Below are positions 49,234 to 59,143 of a DNA stretch of 64,000 bases, piece after piece. Numbering within the stretch: the first letter of the stretch is position 1; each line of letters starts with the position of its first letter. The stretch covers positions 806,001 through 870,000 of the forward strand of contig CAUWAG010000013.1 in assembly GCA_963556695.1 (NCBI GenBank), written 5' to 3'. The notes beneath the pieces were generated by a model that worked only from the letters and a program-made list of their open reading frames with translations, was not told the DNA's origin and did not search any database. Both the position numbers and the translations under genes were made by a program. This DNA comes from Anthostomella pinea. Lineage: Eukaryota; Ascomycota; Sordariomycetes; Xylariales; Xylariaceae.

Positions 49234-50316
49234 GCCGCCAACAACCAGTTCCCCTGCTCTGTCAACCACAATCGACCCGCTCGACCGCCAGCACCACGCG
49301 GCAAATCACAGTTAGGTATCTTCCACGCCAGGGTGCAGCAGGTGGATATGCAGGCCGCCAAGACCCGCCCATTCACTAATACCACCCGCAGTAGAGAAGA
49401 GCACCTGCACCTGCACTGCGCACCGCTGGAAACACCGCGACCGCAGCTGCAACCAACCCCGCAAAACAAGCCCATTTCTGCACAACGAGGTGAAAAAACC
49501 TCCTCCCGTGATTTGAACCGCATCAGCAGTGAAGCAGCAGAATCAACGCACAAGCACCAGCAAGCAAGCAACGGACTGACTACGTCTTCCTCCAAAACAG
49601 TCCAGTCAGAGTCAGGTATGTATGCAAGAAACGCCCCGCATAGCCATATCCATGCCCATACCTCCCCCCATCGATGGTCCAGCAGCCCATGTTTCTCTAT
49701 CTCCCGTCCCGCCCCTACTGCCGCATCGAAACTTTCCTGCTCTCCCTCTACTGCCGCGGTTTCTATTTCCTACAACTACATGCCGGACCCGTGCAGATGC
49801 AACCTCTCCCTCTGATGAGATAAGATCTGTGTGTCATTTCATTCCGCCTCCCTCATTTGTGTCTACTTGTATCGTCGAGCCTCACATTGCGTCGTGCCCC
49901 ATCGCTCACCTCCTACCACTCATCCGCTTGCACTCACCCGCTTGCCTGCCCACCCGCTACACCGCACGTCGCACGCACTTCTTCGCCCTTACCTCATCTC
50001 ACATCAATGCCGCCACAGCCACTTCCCCGCAACAACCATACAGCTTCCAGGTTATCAGAGCTAACGCATCCCACCAGTAGCAGCACCACGTTCGGAGCTC
50101 TACCCACCTCCCCACCATTCCCGCACCGCAACCAAGCAAACACGCCTCACACTCTACGTCTACGTCGTCGTCTAAACCACACAGCCGCCACACTGAACCA
50201 ATACAAGTCAGCCTCACCATAACAAGCAATTGATCCATCCGAGCTCTTCTGCCAGCAGGACATCCTACATCAGCAACTAGCCTCTCCCTCCATCACGCAC
50301 CCACGCATCCCTCGAT
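48761..50316 (+). promoter_or_regulatory. Long pyrimidine-rich leader of the KH-domain gene
   Basis: About 1.5 kb of CT-rich sequence precedes the ATG at 50317. It holds a CCCATG hexamer run (49200-49231) and several GGTATC/GGTATG-like sites that could be splice donors. Such leaders with 5' UTR introns are common for fungal housekeeping genes. Exact start and introns cannot be set from sequence. Confidence 0.45.
49200..49231. repeat. (CCCATG)5 microsatellite
   Basis: Five tandem CCCATG units and a partial sixth in the leader of the KH-domain gene. Confidence 0.9.
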
Positions 50317-51630
50317 ATGTCGGCCACTCAGGACGGTATCCCGCCGAATGGCAGTGATACCTTCGTACCTATGGACCAGTTGAACGACAACGAACCCCGC
50401 ATGGGTCCCGATGGCGAGCCCGCCCCGAAGACCGATGAAGAATATGCTGTAGCCCAGCTAACCCTCCGCGCCATTGTCTCCTCCAAGGAAGCTGGAGTCA
50501 TCATCGGCAAGGGTGGCAAGAACGTCGCCGACCTACGAGACGAGACTGGAGTCAAGGCTGGAGTCAGCAAGGTTGTGCAGGGCGTTCATGATCGCGTCCT
50601 GACTATTACGGGAGGATGCGACGCTATCTCGAGAGCATATTCGCATGTCGCTCGTTCGCTCCTGGAAGGCGCTCCTCCCATGGGAATGGGAGGAGTCGTC
50701 CAGACCACCGGAACCCATCGTATGCACCTTCTTCCCGCCTTTAACATGTCGGGCACTACTAACGAGCCGTCCTTCGCCACAGAGATCAAGCTGCTCATCT
50801 CTCATAACCAGATGGGCACAATCATCGGCAGACAAGGACTCAAGATCAAGCACATCCAAGATAGCTCTGGTGTGCGCATGGTCGCACAGAAGGAGATGCT
50901 CCCTCAATCTACCGAACGAATCGTCGAGCTCCAGGGAACACCAGAAGGCATCCAGCGAGCCATCTGGGAAATCTGCAAGTGTTTGGTTGATGATTGGCAG
51001 CGTGGCACCGGAACCGTGCTTTACAACCCCGTCGTCCGCACCCAACCTGGCGCTGCGGGGTCTCTTGGTGGCGGTGTCGGTGGTGCCCCTGGCGGCGGGA
51101 TGGGCTACAATCAAAACCCCCGAGGTGACTATGGTGGTGGCCCTCGTGTGATGCGAACAGGAAATGGCGCCGACTTTAGCAATGGCGGCGGCCGCCCGTA
51201 CACGCGTCGCTCTGACTCCGATGCAGCCGCCCGTGGACCGCCCACACACGACGAGAACGGTGAGGAAATCCAGACGCAGAACATCAGCATCCCCGCGGAC
51301 ATGGTTGGCTGCATCATAGGACGTGCCGGAAGTAAGATTAGCGAGATCCGCAAGACTTCTGGTGCTCGCATCTCCATCGCCAAGGTACGTCGTGTCCCCG
51401 GAGAGAATTCTAAGCGAGTGAGAGGCGAAGTGCCTCATCTTCCTTGCTCCGATTGAGCCTGTTGTGACACACGAACTGACTGAGCTGTGTAGGCACCACA
51501 TGATGACACGGGTGAGCGCATGTTCACCATCATGGGAACCGCGAAGGCCAACGAGACTGCCCTTTTCCTGCTCTACGAAAACCTCGAGGCGGAGAAGATG
51601 CGCCGCAGCCAGGCACAGTCGCCTGAATAG
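50317..51630 (+). CDS. Three-KH-domain RNA-binding protein (Rnc1/Pbp2/PCBP type)
   Basis: Two exons, 50317-51384 and 51493-51630, giving 401 aa. The 108-bp intron falls inside KH3 and the second exon supplies its last strand and helix (ERMFTIMGTAKANETALFLL). The KH loops are visible: IIGKGGKNVADLRDETG (about residue 67), IIGRQGLKIKHIQDSSG (about 168) and IIGRAGSKISEIRKTSG (about 335). A Gly-rich linker (GGGVGGAPGGGMGYN) separates KH2 and KH3. The N-terminal 45 residues are acidic. The layout is that of poly(C)-binding proteins, fission-yeast Rnc1 and yeast Pbp2/Hek2, which bind mRNA and affect its stability or localisation. The particular ortholog cannot be chosen. The long CT-rich leader fits a well-expressed gene. 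Confidence 0.93.
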
Positions 51631-53364
51631 TAGTTCGGCAGCCACTCGTTACGGATTGCATGGCAGCTGCGATGGGGCTAGGAATTCATACATCTGTCTG
51701 GGGCATTTCTAATGTTGGGTCTGATTTGGCGACATACCCTGCGTTTAGGGGGGCATTTCCAGATCTGACTGGCCGCGAGGCTCTCCTGGTTCCGGTGTTA
51801 TCTATGAAACGACATGACGACCACGATTCCTCCTCTTCAAGACCGCTGAACCTCACTGTCTTCTTTACTACCTTTCTTAATTTTTCCTCGGCCGAACCAG
51901 CATCTTATGAACCCTTTGGTCGTTGCGGAATTCGTCTCTCACGTACCCAATGTCCACGGGCATACCCTGATGGGCGCCGTCCAGCCCATCAATCATTCTC
52001 CTGCACAGTCAAGTCGGTCTCTCTCGGGAATACGCGAGACCTTCGTGTCGCCACTCTCAGCCGGACCTGGGGAGCTGCCGACATATTGATCCCGACCACA
52101 GCATTAGATGGCTCAGCGGAATCGAGCACGAGTGCCCGATAGTCCTCTCACCAAACAGATTCCTACATTCCTCGCCGGCATAAGACAGTCACCCCAAGAC
52201 ATGACCGAACTCCCGCACGCTTCTCTGGTCTGGACCTGGGTCATCCATGAGTCGCGTTCACTTGACAATTGCGACAAGCTTTGTTTGCATGGGATCTACA
52301 GTCTGCAGCAGACATTCGAGTCGCACACACCAAGCCACAGCAGGGTCCCACAGCGGACATCGTCGATCCGAAGTTCACCGGGCAGCTTCTGGGAATACTT
52401 GGGCGCCCTGCCAGTCGGCCTCTTTACGTCTCTTGCACCACTCCTACATCCATCTCACTTCGCCACACGCCAATGACCATTATTTCCTCACCTTCCTTCA
52501 TTACTCACCCTATTCTTCACATGGATGGGTGTCCGCCTCGAGTCCTCTCTCACACCTGCTCCCGAGTTCACCTCTGCTACCTCATCCGTGGTACACCAAC
52601 ATCTCATAAACTCTCCTACGACAGCCTCTGGCCTGTGGCCCACGGAAGCCAATAAACCTCGTTGATTCCCAAAAAAGGAGTCTTTGGTCCTCGCCATGAA
52701 AACCAACCTCGGATTTTCCGACAGATGTCTAGGTAATGCGGTATCTAGCCGTAGAAAAACAAAGCCTCCAACACCAATGCATAACCGTATTCGCTGAAGT
52801 CCACTGTTGAAGTGTGCCATGTCTCACAATGTGTGTCGTGTCGACAGTGACGTAAATGCATCCCCTCTCTCCAATCCATACTTCCAAGTTCCAACTGGAC
52901 GTGACTGCTTGTCCCTCATCCTTCCCGCCAGACTGGTACCTCGAGAGATATCTCCGATATCGGAATGGGCTCAATCTAATAGTCGGAAGTGGGTCGGACG
53001 GATGAACCAAAGTGCAGCGGGCCGAGGGGCGATTCACCGCCCGCCTGGCGTGTTCCCAAGAGGGTCAAGTGTTCTCTCGGTTTGATGATTCTGCCGCCGG
53101 TAAGTGCCAATCTGTCATCAGCGCGACCAGTTGTCTATTTTAATCTTTCAGGGTCTTCATAACCCCATTTCCATGTCGCTCATTCTTTAGAACCGTGTAT
53201 TGTCCTAGGTGCCGTCCTGAAGCCGTTCATTTCCCCATTGACTTTATTGGTGCTGTGCTCTGCTGCATTTGGCTTCCTTTCTCAGTTCGAAGCGTATATA
53301 CATAGCTTTCTTGACAGCTTCATCGCGCAGTCCTTTTGAGTGCGACGTAGCTGTCCCCGAGACC
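51631..53364. other. Intergenic between KH gene and Hut1
   Basis: KH-gene 3' UTR and Hut1 promoter. Pyrimidine-rich at 52.4-52.6 kb. Overlapping frames of up to 160 codons carry no recognisable content. Confidence 0.45.
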
Positions 53365-54923
53365 ATGGCGCGCACCAAGCAAGCCCGACCCGTCGAGCGC
53401 CAGCCGTCGTCCGAATACGTTACTCGCCAATCTCCGGCATCTTTCAAAAGCCAGAGCGATATGGCGCCCCAGTCCAATGGCGCGGTGAGCAAGAGTGCGC
53501 CAGCGGCAGCGTCGGCGCAGCAGCAGCAGCAGCAGCAGCAGGAAGCTGGTGTGACGCAGTTGGTGATAGCCGTCGCCGGCATCTATGGTTCATTGTAGGT
53601 TGTCGCCCACCTTGAGACGCGATCGCGACACTATGGCGGTGAAGGCGAAAGCCAATGCCAAGAACACGGACATGGACATGGACTGACATCGTTTGCGCCG
53701 AGTAGTCTGACCTGGGCCTACCTGCAAGAGAAGCTCACGACGACGCCCCACGGCCCTCCCGGCGGCGAAACCGAAGTCTTCAAATACCCGGTGTTCCTCA
53801 ACACCATCCAGTCGCTGTTCGCAGCCGCGACGGGCGGCCTATACCTCTACTTCAGCACACCAAGCGGCACGCGCATGCCGCCCGTGATCCCGTCGCGCCG
53901 CATCCTAGGGCCACTCCTGCTGGTCGCGCTGACCAGCTCGCTGGCCTCGCCCTTTGGCTACGCTAGCCTTGCCCACATCGACTACATAACATTCCTCCTG
54001 GCCAAGAGCTGCAAGCTGCTGCCGGTCATGTTCCTGCACATCACCGTCTTCCGCAAACGCTACCCGCTGTACAAATATCTGGTGGTGGCAGCGGTGACGG
54101 CGGGCGTGGCCGTCTTCACGCTGCACTCGGGCAAGAAGAGCAGCAAGCACGCGGCCAAGGATGACGTGGGGCGCAACGGCGCGTGGGGAATGCTGCTCCT
54201 GGGCATCAACCTGCTCTTCGACGGCCTGACCAACAGCACCCAGGACTACATCTTCGGCGCCTTCCAGCCCTACTCGGGCCCGCAGATGATGTGCGCCAAC
54301 AACCTGATGAGCACCGCCGTCACGGCCGCCTACCTCGTGCTCAGCCCCTGGCTTGTACACACAGGGCTTGGCGAGTGGTTCGGCATGGATATCGCCGGCA
54401 GTGCGGGCGAGCTGGACGAGGCGCTGGATTTCATGGGCAGGTACCCTGGCGTCTGGGCTGATGTGCTGGGATTCGCGGCCTGTGGTGCCGTGGGTCAGGT
54501 GTTTATTTGTGAGCCTACTCCCTAAACCTTTCTCGCTCTCCTTATTTTCGTCAAAGCCGAACTCCGCTTTTCTGGTTATACCCCTTTTCAGCCAACCTAC
54601 CCCTTGCAAAGCCGCACAACCCATCTATCTCATCTGCCCCATCTTCAAAACAATCAAAGGAAAAATCTAACCCAGGAGTTCCAACAGTCTACACACTGTC
54701 GACATTCTCGTCCGTGCTCCTCGTGACGGTTACTGTCACGCGCAAGATGTTCACCATGATCCTGTCAGTCGTGGCATTCGGCCACCGCCTCACGCGCATG
54801 CAGGTGCTAGGCGTGGGGCTCGTGTTCGGCGGCATCGGCGTCGAGGCCGGTATCGCGCGGCAGGAGAAGATAGCCAAGGAGCAGGCCAAGAAGCGGAAGG
54901 CCGAGGAGTTGAAGGCGCAGTGA
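53365..54923 (+). CDS. hut1: Hut1, ER UDP-galactose/nucleotide-sugar transporter (SLC35B family)
   Basis: Three exons, 53365-53594, 53706-54508, 54688-54923, giving 422 aa. Splicing yields [17 protein letters not shown] and [20 protein letters not shown], both diagnostic of Hut1. Eight to ten membrane segments follow. Conserved stretches include [34 protein letters not shown] and [14 protein letters not shown]. The C-terminus is cytosolic and Lys-rich ([15 protein letters not shown]). Family members sit in the ER membrane and carry UDP-sugars or ATP/ADP into the lumen for folding and glycosylation. The first 70 residues are hydrophilic, with eight consecutive Gln (53518-53541), and open [13 protein letters not shown], whose first residues equal the histone H3 tail. 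The start is the only ATG in frame before the first helix. Confidence 0.94.
53518..53541 (+). repeat. (CAG)8 in the Hut1 coding sequence
   Basis: Eight pure CAG codons give a polyglutamine run just before the first membrane helix. The purity suggests recent length change. Confidence 0.9.
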
Positions 54924-55117
54924 ATATGACACGTCCGCAGGAGCGATCTTGCTCTGAATCGACGATCTCGCAGTGCCATGAACTTGGTAGTGTTGTATCA
55001 TTAGCATCTACGCAATTGCACTTCAGGTATAACCCTCCATAACCGTGTGTCTAACCAAGCCCTATGTATCAACCGCCTTGGGTACGATTTCATCCTATAT
55101 CGACTAAGTGTCCTTGA

Positions 55118-55640
55118 CTAAGTTTGCGGCTTGCCAACGACGTAACTTTCCAGCGTTGTCTTCACGAGCGTCTGTAGAGTCTCCAGACTGGCATCTGCGT
55201 ACCAGGCAACATAAGGTGACAGTGTCAGATTTGGGTGCACTTTCTGCATCAGGGGCGTCGAAGTCGTCGCAGCAGGCTCCATTACAAATACGTCTGTCGT
55301 CGAAAACACACGCAATCCAGCCTTCATCGAGGGCCTTCACGAGCGATGCCTCGTCCATGACGCCTCCCCAAGCGAGGTTGACGGCCATGCTGTCCGTCCG
55401 CATCTGTCTCAGCTCGACTTTCGTGATCATGTCTCTCGTCCCGTCGTCCAGTGGACACCCAATCATCAGCTCGTTGCAGGTTTTGAGCACCTCGTCGAAG
55501 GCCGTTCCCCCAGCTCTCACGTCACTGTCCGGGACGGATTTGCATTCGGCAATGAGGATTTTCATGCCGAGAGCCTTGCTGATGGCTTCCATTTTCTTGC
55601 CTGTTGTTTTCCAATGCGGTCAGCCCAGCCCAGGCATCAG
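55118..55640 (-). pseudogene. 2-hydroxyacid dehydrogenase relic (D-isomer-specific family)
   Basis: On the minus strand the cofactor-domain second half and C-terminus remain: MEAISKALGMKILIAE, then DDGTRDMITKVELRQM and LVKALDEGWIA. A shift into another frame follows (TDVFVMEPAATTSTPLM, NLTLSPYVAWYADASLETL), ending at 55118. The frameshift lies in a TTTT run near 55302. Two catalytic residues are gone: the Arg of the ARGG motif is Trp (NLAWGG, 55368-55370) and the His of SPHVAW is Tyr (55211-55213); both are C-to-T changes. The N-terminal half, with the glycine loop, is absent or scrambled (IGKQ remnant near 55610). It cannot be active. The enzyme family reduces or oxidises 2-keto/2-hydroxy acids with NAD(P). 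Confidence 0.8.
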
Positions 55641-55713
55641 TAAGGAGGCCAGATCAGATCAGAACTCATAAAGAGACTTTGATGAGTGTAACGCCATTTT
55701 ATCACCCGTTACG

Positions 55714-55977
55714 ATGGTCATCAAGTCGATATTGATCTCCATCCTCGTCGCCTTCGCTCTCCCCGATACCTTCGAGACGGCCAAGTTCCTCAACGAGGAA
55801 GACAAGAAGCTCTGCCGCGTCCGGGCCGAGATCAACCAGCGATACAACGGAAAGCCGGACTTCGACTGGAAGGATGTCAAGAAGGCCCTCGCCGACTTCA
55901 AACTCGAAACCAAGAGTCATTGGTCAAGCTCGAAACCGAGACAGACACAGAGCAAGTCATATGAAGAGTCTAGATAA
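55714..55977 (+). pseudogene. MFS transporter fragment (allantoate/pantothenate permease type)
   Basis: About 65 residues match the cytoplasmic loop after helix 6 in the Dal5-like MFS group: LPDTFETAKFLNEEDKKLC, then FDWKDVKKALADFKLE. The family has LPD.PE.AKFLTEEER and W.DV..AL.D.K. No flanking helices are present on either side, so it is an isolated scrap. The tail after 55915 is unrelated. It is convergent with, and adjacent to, the dead dehydrogenase, which suggests one decayed metabolic locus. Confidence 0.6.
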
Positions 55978-56032
55978 GTAGTATACCATCATGTATTCCA
56001 TCGTGTATTCCATCACGTATTCCATCATGTCT
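55978..56032. repeat. Short tandem repeat, TATTCCATC units
   Basis: Four imperfect copies of a roughly 14-bp unit (GTATTCCATCATGT, GTATTCCATCGT and similar) directly after the MFS fragment. Confidence 0.7.
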
Positions 56033-56251
56033 GGTAAGTAAATTGAGTCGCGAAAAACGAAAATGACATCTTCATCCTTTGACAGTCTTGCATATATTCA
56101 TGTTTACATGCTCGCGACGCAGACATGATTTCCAACCCACGAAAGAATTGAATACATAGAGTACTAGAGTTGCTACACATTGGAGTTATGGCGAAACCAT
56201 GAGCAAGATGACAGTTTATGCTCGCGACGATGAAGCAGGCTATTCCCCCTT

Positions 56252-57445
56252 TCATGATCCAACAAAATACCACGGACGCCGTCCAACGCCTACTGTATGG
56301 AACCCTCTTAATAAGCCAAAGCAGTCCAGTCCTCGACCGTTGGGTGGCGGAAAGGGCGGGTCCGGCCCTAAACGACCATAGCGAGAACCTCCGACAGACG
56401 CGGCAGGAAGCAATACCGCTCGGCCTCGTCGACAAGCTCGCGCAGGTCGCGGACCCAGCCCCCCTTGTCCAGTTTCCGCAGCCTGCCGCAGCTGGCCCGG
56501 GGTCAGCTTCTCGACGGCCCAGACCAGGTTGTCGTCGTACTCGTAGGCGCTCTTGCGAACCTCGCTGCCGACGCGCGAGCCCTGCGTCATCAGCACCGCC
56601 ATGAGGATCTCGCGCATCACGCTCAGGACGTGAACGCGGTTCTCGAAGGACTTGTGCTTGTCCATGTGCTGGCACAGCGTCTCGAGCTTCTTCTCGATCC
56701 GAATGGACGCGTGCATGCCCTCGGTGCGCTCGCGCGCGTCGGACATCTTGTCGTACTTGCCGTACCAGCCGAGGTGCTTCTCCACACGGTCCAGGAGGTA
56801 GGTGTAGTTGGCCGGTTTTCTCCTTCGGCTCGGGGTCCTCGTCCTCCTCCTCGAGGTCCTCGCTCTCCTCGAGGTCCTCGCTCTCCTCGAGGTCCTCGCC
56901 GTCCTCCTCGAGGTCCTCGGTGGTGCCACCTTGGCGGTCCCCCCGCGATGCGGAAGATGGGGCGCTTGGAATATTGCCCGGAGCTTTGAGGGCGGCTGCG
57001 GACTTTGGTGGCCGGGGGCATTGCGGAATGGTCGGGGGTCCTTGATGGAGCGCAGCGGAACTTCTACTATGGTGCCATCGGGGGCTTCGCCACTGATCAT
57101 GGGGTTGGACTCGGTCGAGGACCTTCTCCGACGTTTGCTGCTGCGGTTGTCTCCATGACCTTTGGTCCTCTCGGGACAATCTAGGGGCGGTTCTTGGCGT
57201 TGTGACTGAGCATTGGAAACGCGCTTCCTTTTTCTTGCGGGCCCAAATTCATCTGACTCTGATAGGGATTCCATTGACGAGATTGAAGGGGGGCGGCGAA
57301 ACCCGTCGAGGACAGCTAACTTCTTGACGATGTCCAGCTCCCTTTCCGTCCATCGGGCATGGGTGTGGCTCTCGGCAGCAGGCGTACGCGACGACATTAC
57401 TCCAGAGCGAGATGTGGCCATGATGAGATGATGAACGGCTTCCAT
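56252..57445 (-). CDS. Uncharacterised nuclear-looking protein with reading-frame conflicts
   Basis: An uninterrupted 397-codon frame on the minus strand. The N-terminus has RWTERELDIVKKLAVLDGF and nuclear-signal-like ARKRKRV and SSKRRRRSS. An 18-bp tandem repeat follows at about 56840-56925, read here as basic RTSRRA. A well-formed helical part (YTYLLDRVEKHLGWYGKYD, then RVHVLSVMREILMAVLM and YEYDDNLVWAVEKLTPGQL) completes the recognisable body. Two conflicts: in another frame the repeat reads as acidic EDLEES and would join the helical part at an AAAA run (near 56815). After GQLRQ the natural continuation KLDKGGWVRDLRELVDEAER, ending LSEVLAMVV at a stop, lies one frame over. So the true protein, or its intact ancestor, probably ends near 56380. 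I do not recognise the family. Frameshifted gene, pseudogene or sequence error are all possible. Confidence 0.5.
   Translation of the reverse strand: MEAVHHLIMATSRSGVMSSRTPAAESHTHARWTERELDIVKKLAVLDGFRRPPSISSMESLSESDEFGPARKRKRVSNAQSQRQEPPLDCPERTKGHGDNRSSKRRRRSSTESNPMISGEAPDGTIVEVPLRSIKDPRPFRNAPGHQSPQPPSKLRAIFQAPHLPHRGGTAKVAPPRTSRRTARTSRRARTSRRARTSRRRTRTPSRRRKPANYTYLLDRVEKHLGWYGKYDKMSDARERTEGMHASIRIEKKLETLCQHMDKHKSFENRVHVLSVMREILMAVLMTQGSRVGSEVRKSAYEYDDNLVWAVEKLTPGQLRQAAETGQGGLGPRPARACRRGRAVLLPAASVGGSRYGRLGPDPPFPPPNGRGLDCFGLLRGFHTVGVGRRPWYFVGS
56838..56930. repeat. 18-bp tandem repeat in a coding frame
   Basis: Plus-strand units of GAGGTCCTCGCTCTCCTC and close variants, about four to five copies. 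The unit is a multiple of three, so all frames stay open. Confidence 0.85.
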
Positions 57446-58005
57446 TTAGGTATCTGACTTAGAAAGTGGTGAAGTTGCAAGAGGTCTAGCGGCAGGGAAG
57501 GAGGAGGGGAGAGATAGCTGGAGTCGCAGGCTGAGACGTGACGCGACGCGACGCGATTCACCTCTAGGCCAAGGTTAGCTAATCCAATTGTGCTTAACCC
57601 TAATAGCGCATGCACCATACCGCGCATATATCTAGGATAGCGTATATTTTTCTGAATACGGAATCTATTGAATTGAAAATACCCTAATTGCCGCATATTT
57701 GCATAACCCATACGATTTCTATAGGACACATAGAACGTTATCTTAGGTGCTAGAGTATAAATGCCTAGGGGGTTCTCGTGATCGTTTGTTGATTGTCTTC
57801 TCGAAACTTCCCGATCTAACGTTTTCACACCATCCATGTCTTGAAGGCGTCGCGTCACGTTACTGATATGTCTCGACTTCATCACAGCTCCCTGGTGCTC
57901 TTCTGATAGCTAGGACTGTCCACTCCGAGAGACACAGCAGCGAGAAGGGCGCACGAAGCCATCCGGTGACACGAACGGCATCGCCTGAACCACACCCAAT
58001 GTCTC
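57446..58005. other. Spacer; nothing recognised
   Basis: Promoter side of the preceding gene and 3' end of Tpt1. A 162-codon minus-strand frame (57885-57397) overlaps the next gene's start and has no family content. Confidence 0.45.
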
Positions 58006-59143
58006 TCACGATCCCCTCCCACCCCTTCCCCCTTCCTGCCCACCGCGTCCACCGCGCCCCCTCTCCCCGCCAGCGCCAGCACCCCTATGTTTACCCATCG
58101 GCACCCTAACCACCAAGCCCTCCGGCAAATCCGCCACCTTCTCGCCGTCCCTCCACAACAACCCGACGCCCTGCCTGCGTCCCCTGACCTCGGTGAAATA
58201 CCGCGTCGGCACGACCCCGTCCGCATTCCCCTCCGTCAGCACGACGCCGTTCTCGCTGAGCCACCACTTGACGCCGCCATCCCGCAGGCTCTGCGCCACG
58301 TCCACGAAGATGAGTATTTCGGCGTCGGCGCGCATGCCGCTGATGACCTTGGTCTCCTTCTTCTCGTCGGTCTCGTCGTGGACCTGGCCCTGTCCCTTTC
58401 CGTCCTCCCCGTCAGGCAGCCCGGTGCCGAAGTGCGTGTGCGTCCGCCCCATACGCTTCAGCCCGCCGGACGCGACGATCGCGGGCCAGAAGGCGAAGTA
58501 CGTGCCGTGGACGACGACGTCGGGAATGTTGCCCGCCTCGAGCGTGATGGGCGTGTGCAGCCCTTCGGACGCGAGCGCGATGCTGTGGCCCTGGTTGGCG
58601 CGGATGAGCCAGTGCGCCGGGTCCGAGGAGGCGTCGCCGGCACCGTCGGATCTCGGCTTGATGGAGAAGCGCTGCTTCGCGCTGTTGGCGACCTCGGCCT
58701 GGATCTCGGCCACGGTGGGCTTGAGATTGCGGAGGCGCGGCCATTGCATCTGTGGGCGGGGGTGGTTGGTCAGCGGTCAGTAGATATGATTTTGTAGACC
58801 CCCGACTCATATCGACTGGCAGACCAATCCAGGTCCCTGCCGGATGATGAGAAGCAGAGACAGGGAGAAGGGGCGGACTCACCACCTGATCCAGCGGCGC
58901 AAAACCCTCCCCATCAAGTGTAACCCCCACATTCGCCGCCTGGTGCCGCAGCAGCGTCGACAGGGCCTTTGAGATCTGCTCCTCGCGGCCATGACCGCCA
59001 TGACCTCCTCCTCCTCCACCCTTTCCCTTCCCCTTGCCGCCGCCTTTCTTGGTTCCCTTACCACTTCCTCCTCCACTGCCGCCGCCTAGAGCCAGCTCCT
59101 GCAGCCGGTCGGCGGCGTCCTGGTCCACGCCGTCGGCTGACAT
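58006..59143 (-). CDS. TPT1: tRNA 2'-phosphotransferase (Tpt1/KptA family)
   Basis: Two exons on the minus strand, 59143-58883 and 58749-58006, giving 334 aa. The 133-bp intron joins PLDQV to MQWPRLRN. The family blocks are clear: ISKALSTLLRHQAANVGVTL with the Leu-Arg-His triad, then WLIRANQGHS, VVHGTYFAFWPAIVASGGL and MGRTHTHF. These hold the Arg-His...Arg...Arg residues that bind NAD and the 2'-phosphate. The enzyme removes the splice-junction 2'-phosphate from ligated tRNA, making ADP-ribose 1'',2''-cyclic phosphate. It is the last step of fungal tRNA splicing. Residues 20-50 are a Gly/Lys-rich linker and the C-terminus is a Gly/Arg-rich tail, both beyond the usual core. The longer frame upstream (to 59392) begins at GTG, so I start at the ATG of MSADGVDQDA. 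Confidence 0.94.

Noticed and set aside
50533..51645. 370-codon frame opposite the KH-domain gene
   Set aside because: Antisense to three well-formed KH domains; no family resemblance of its own.
53905..54624. 239-codon frame opposite Hut1
   Set aside because: Antisense shadow in GC-rich coding DNA; composition is Glu/Val/Ala filler.
56025..57179. 384-codon frame with the acidic EDLEE repeat
   Set aside because: Only its repeat part looks natural; the rest is frame-shifted filler over the helical segment. Kept as a finding, not as a gene.
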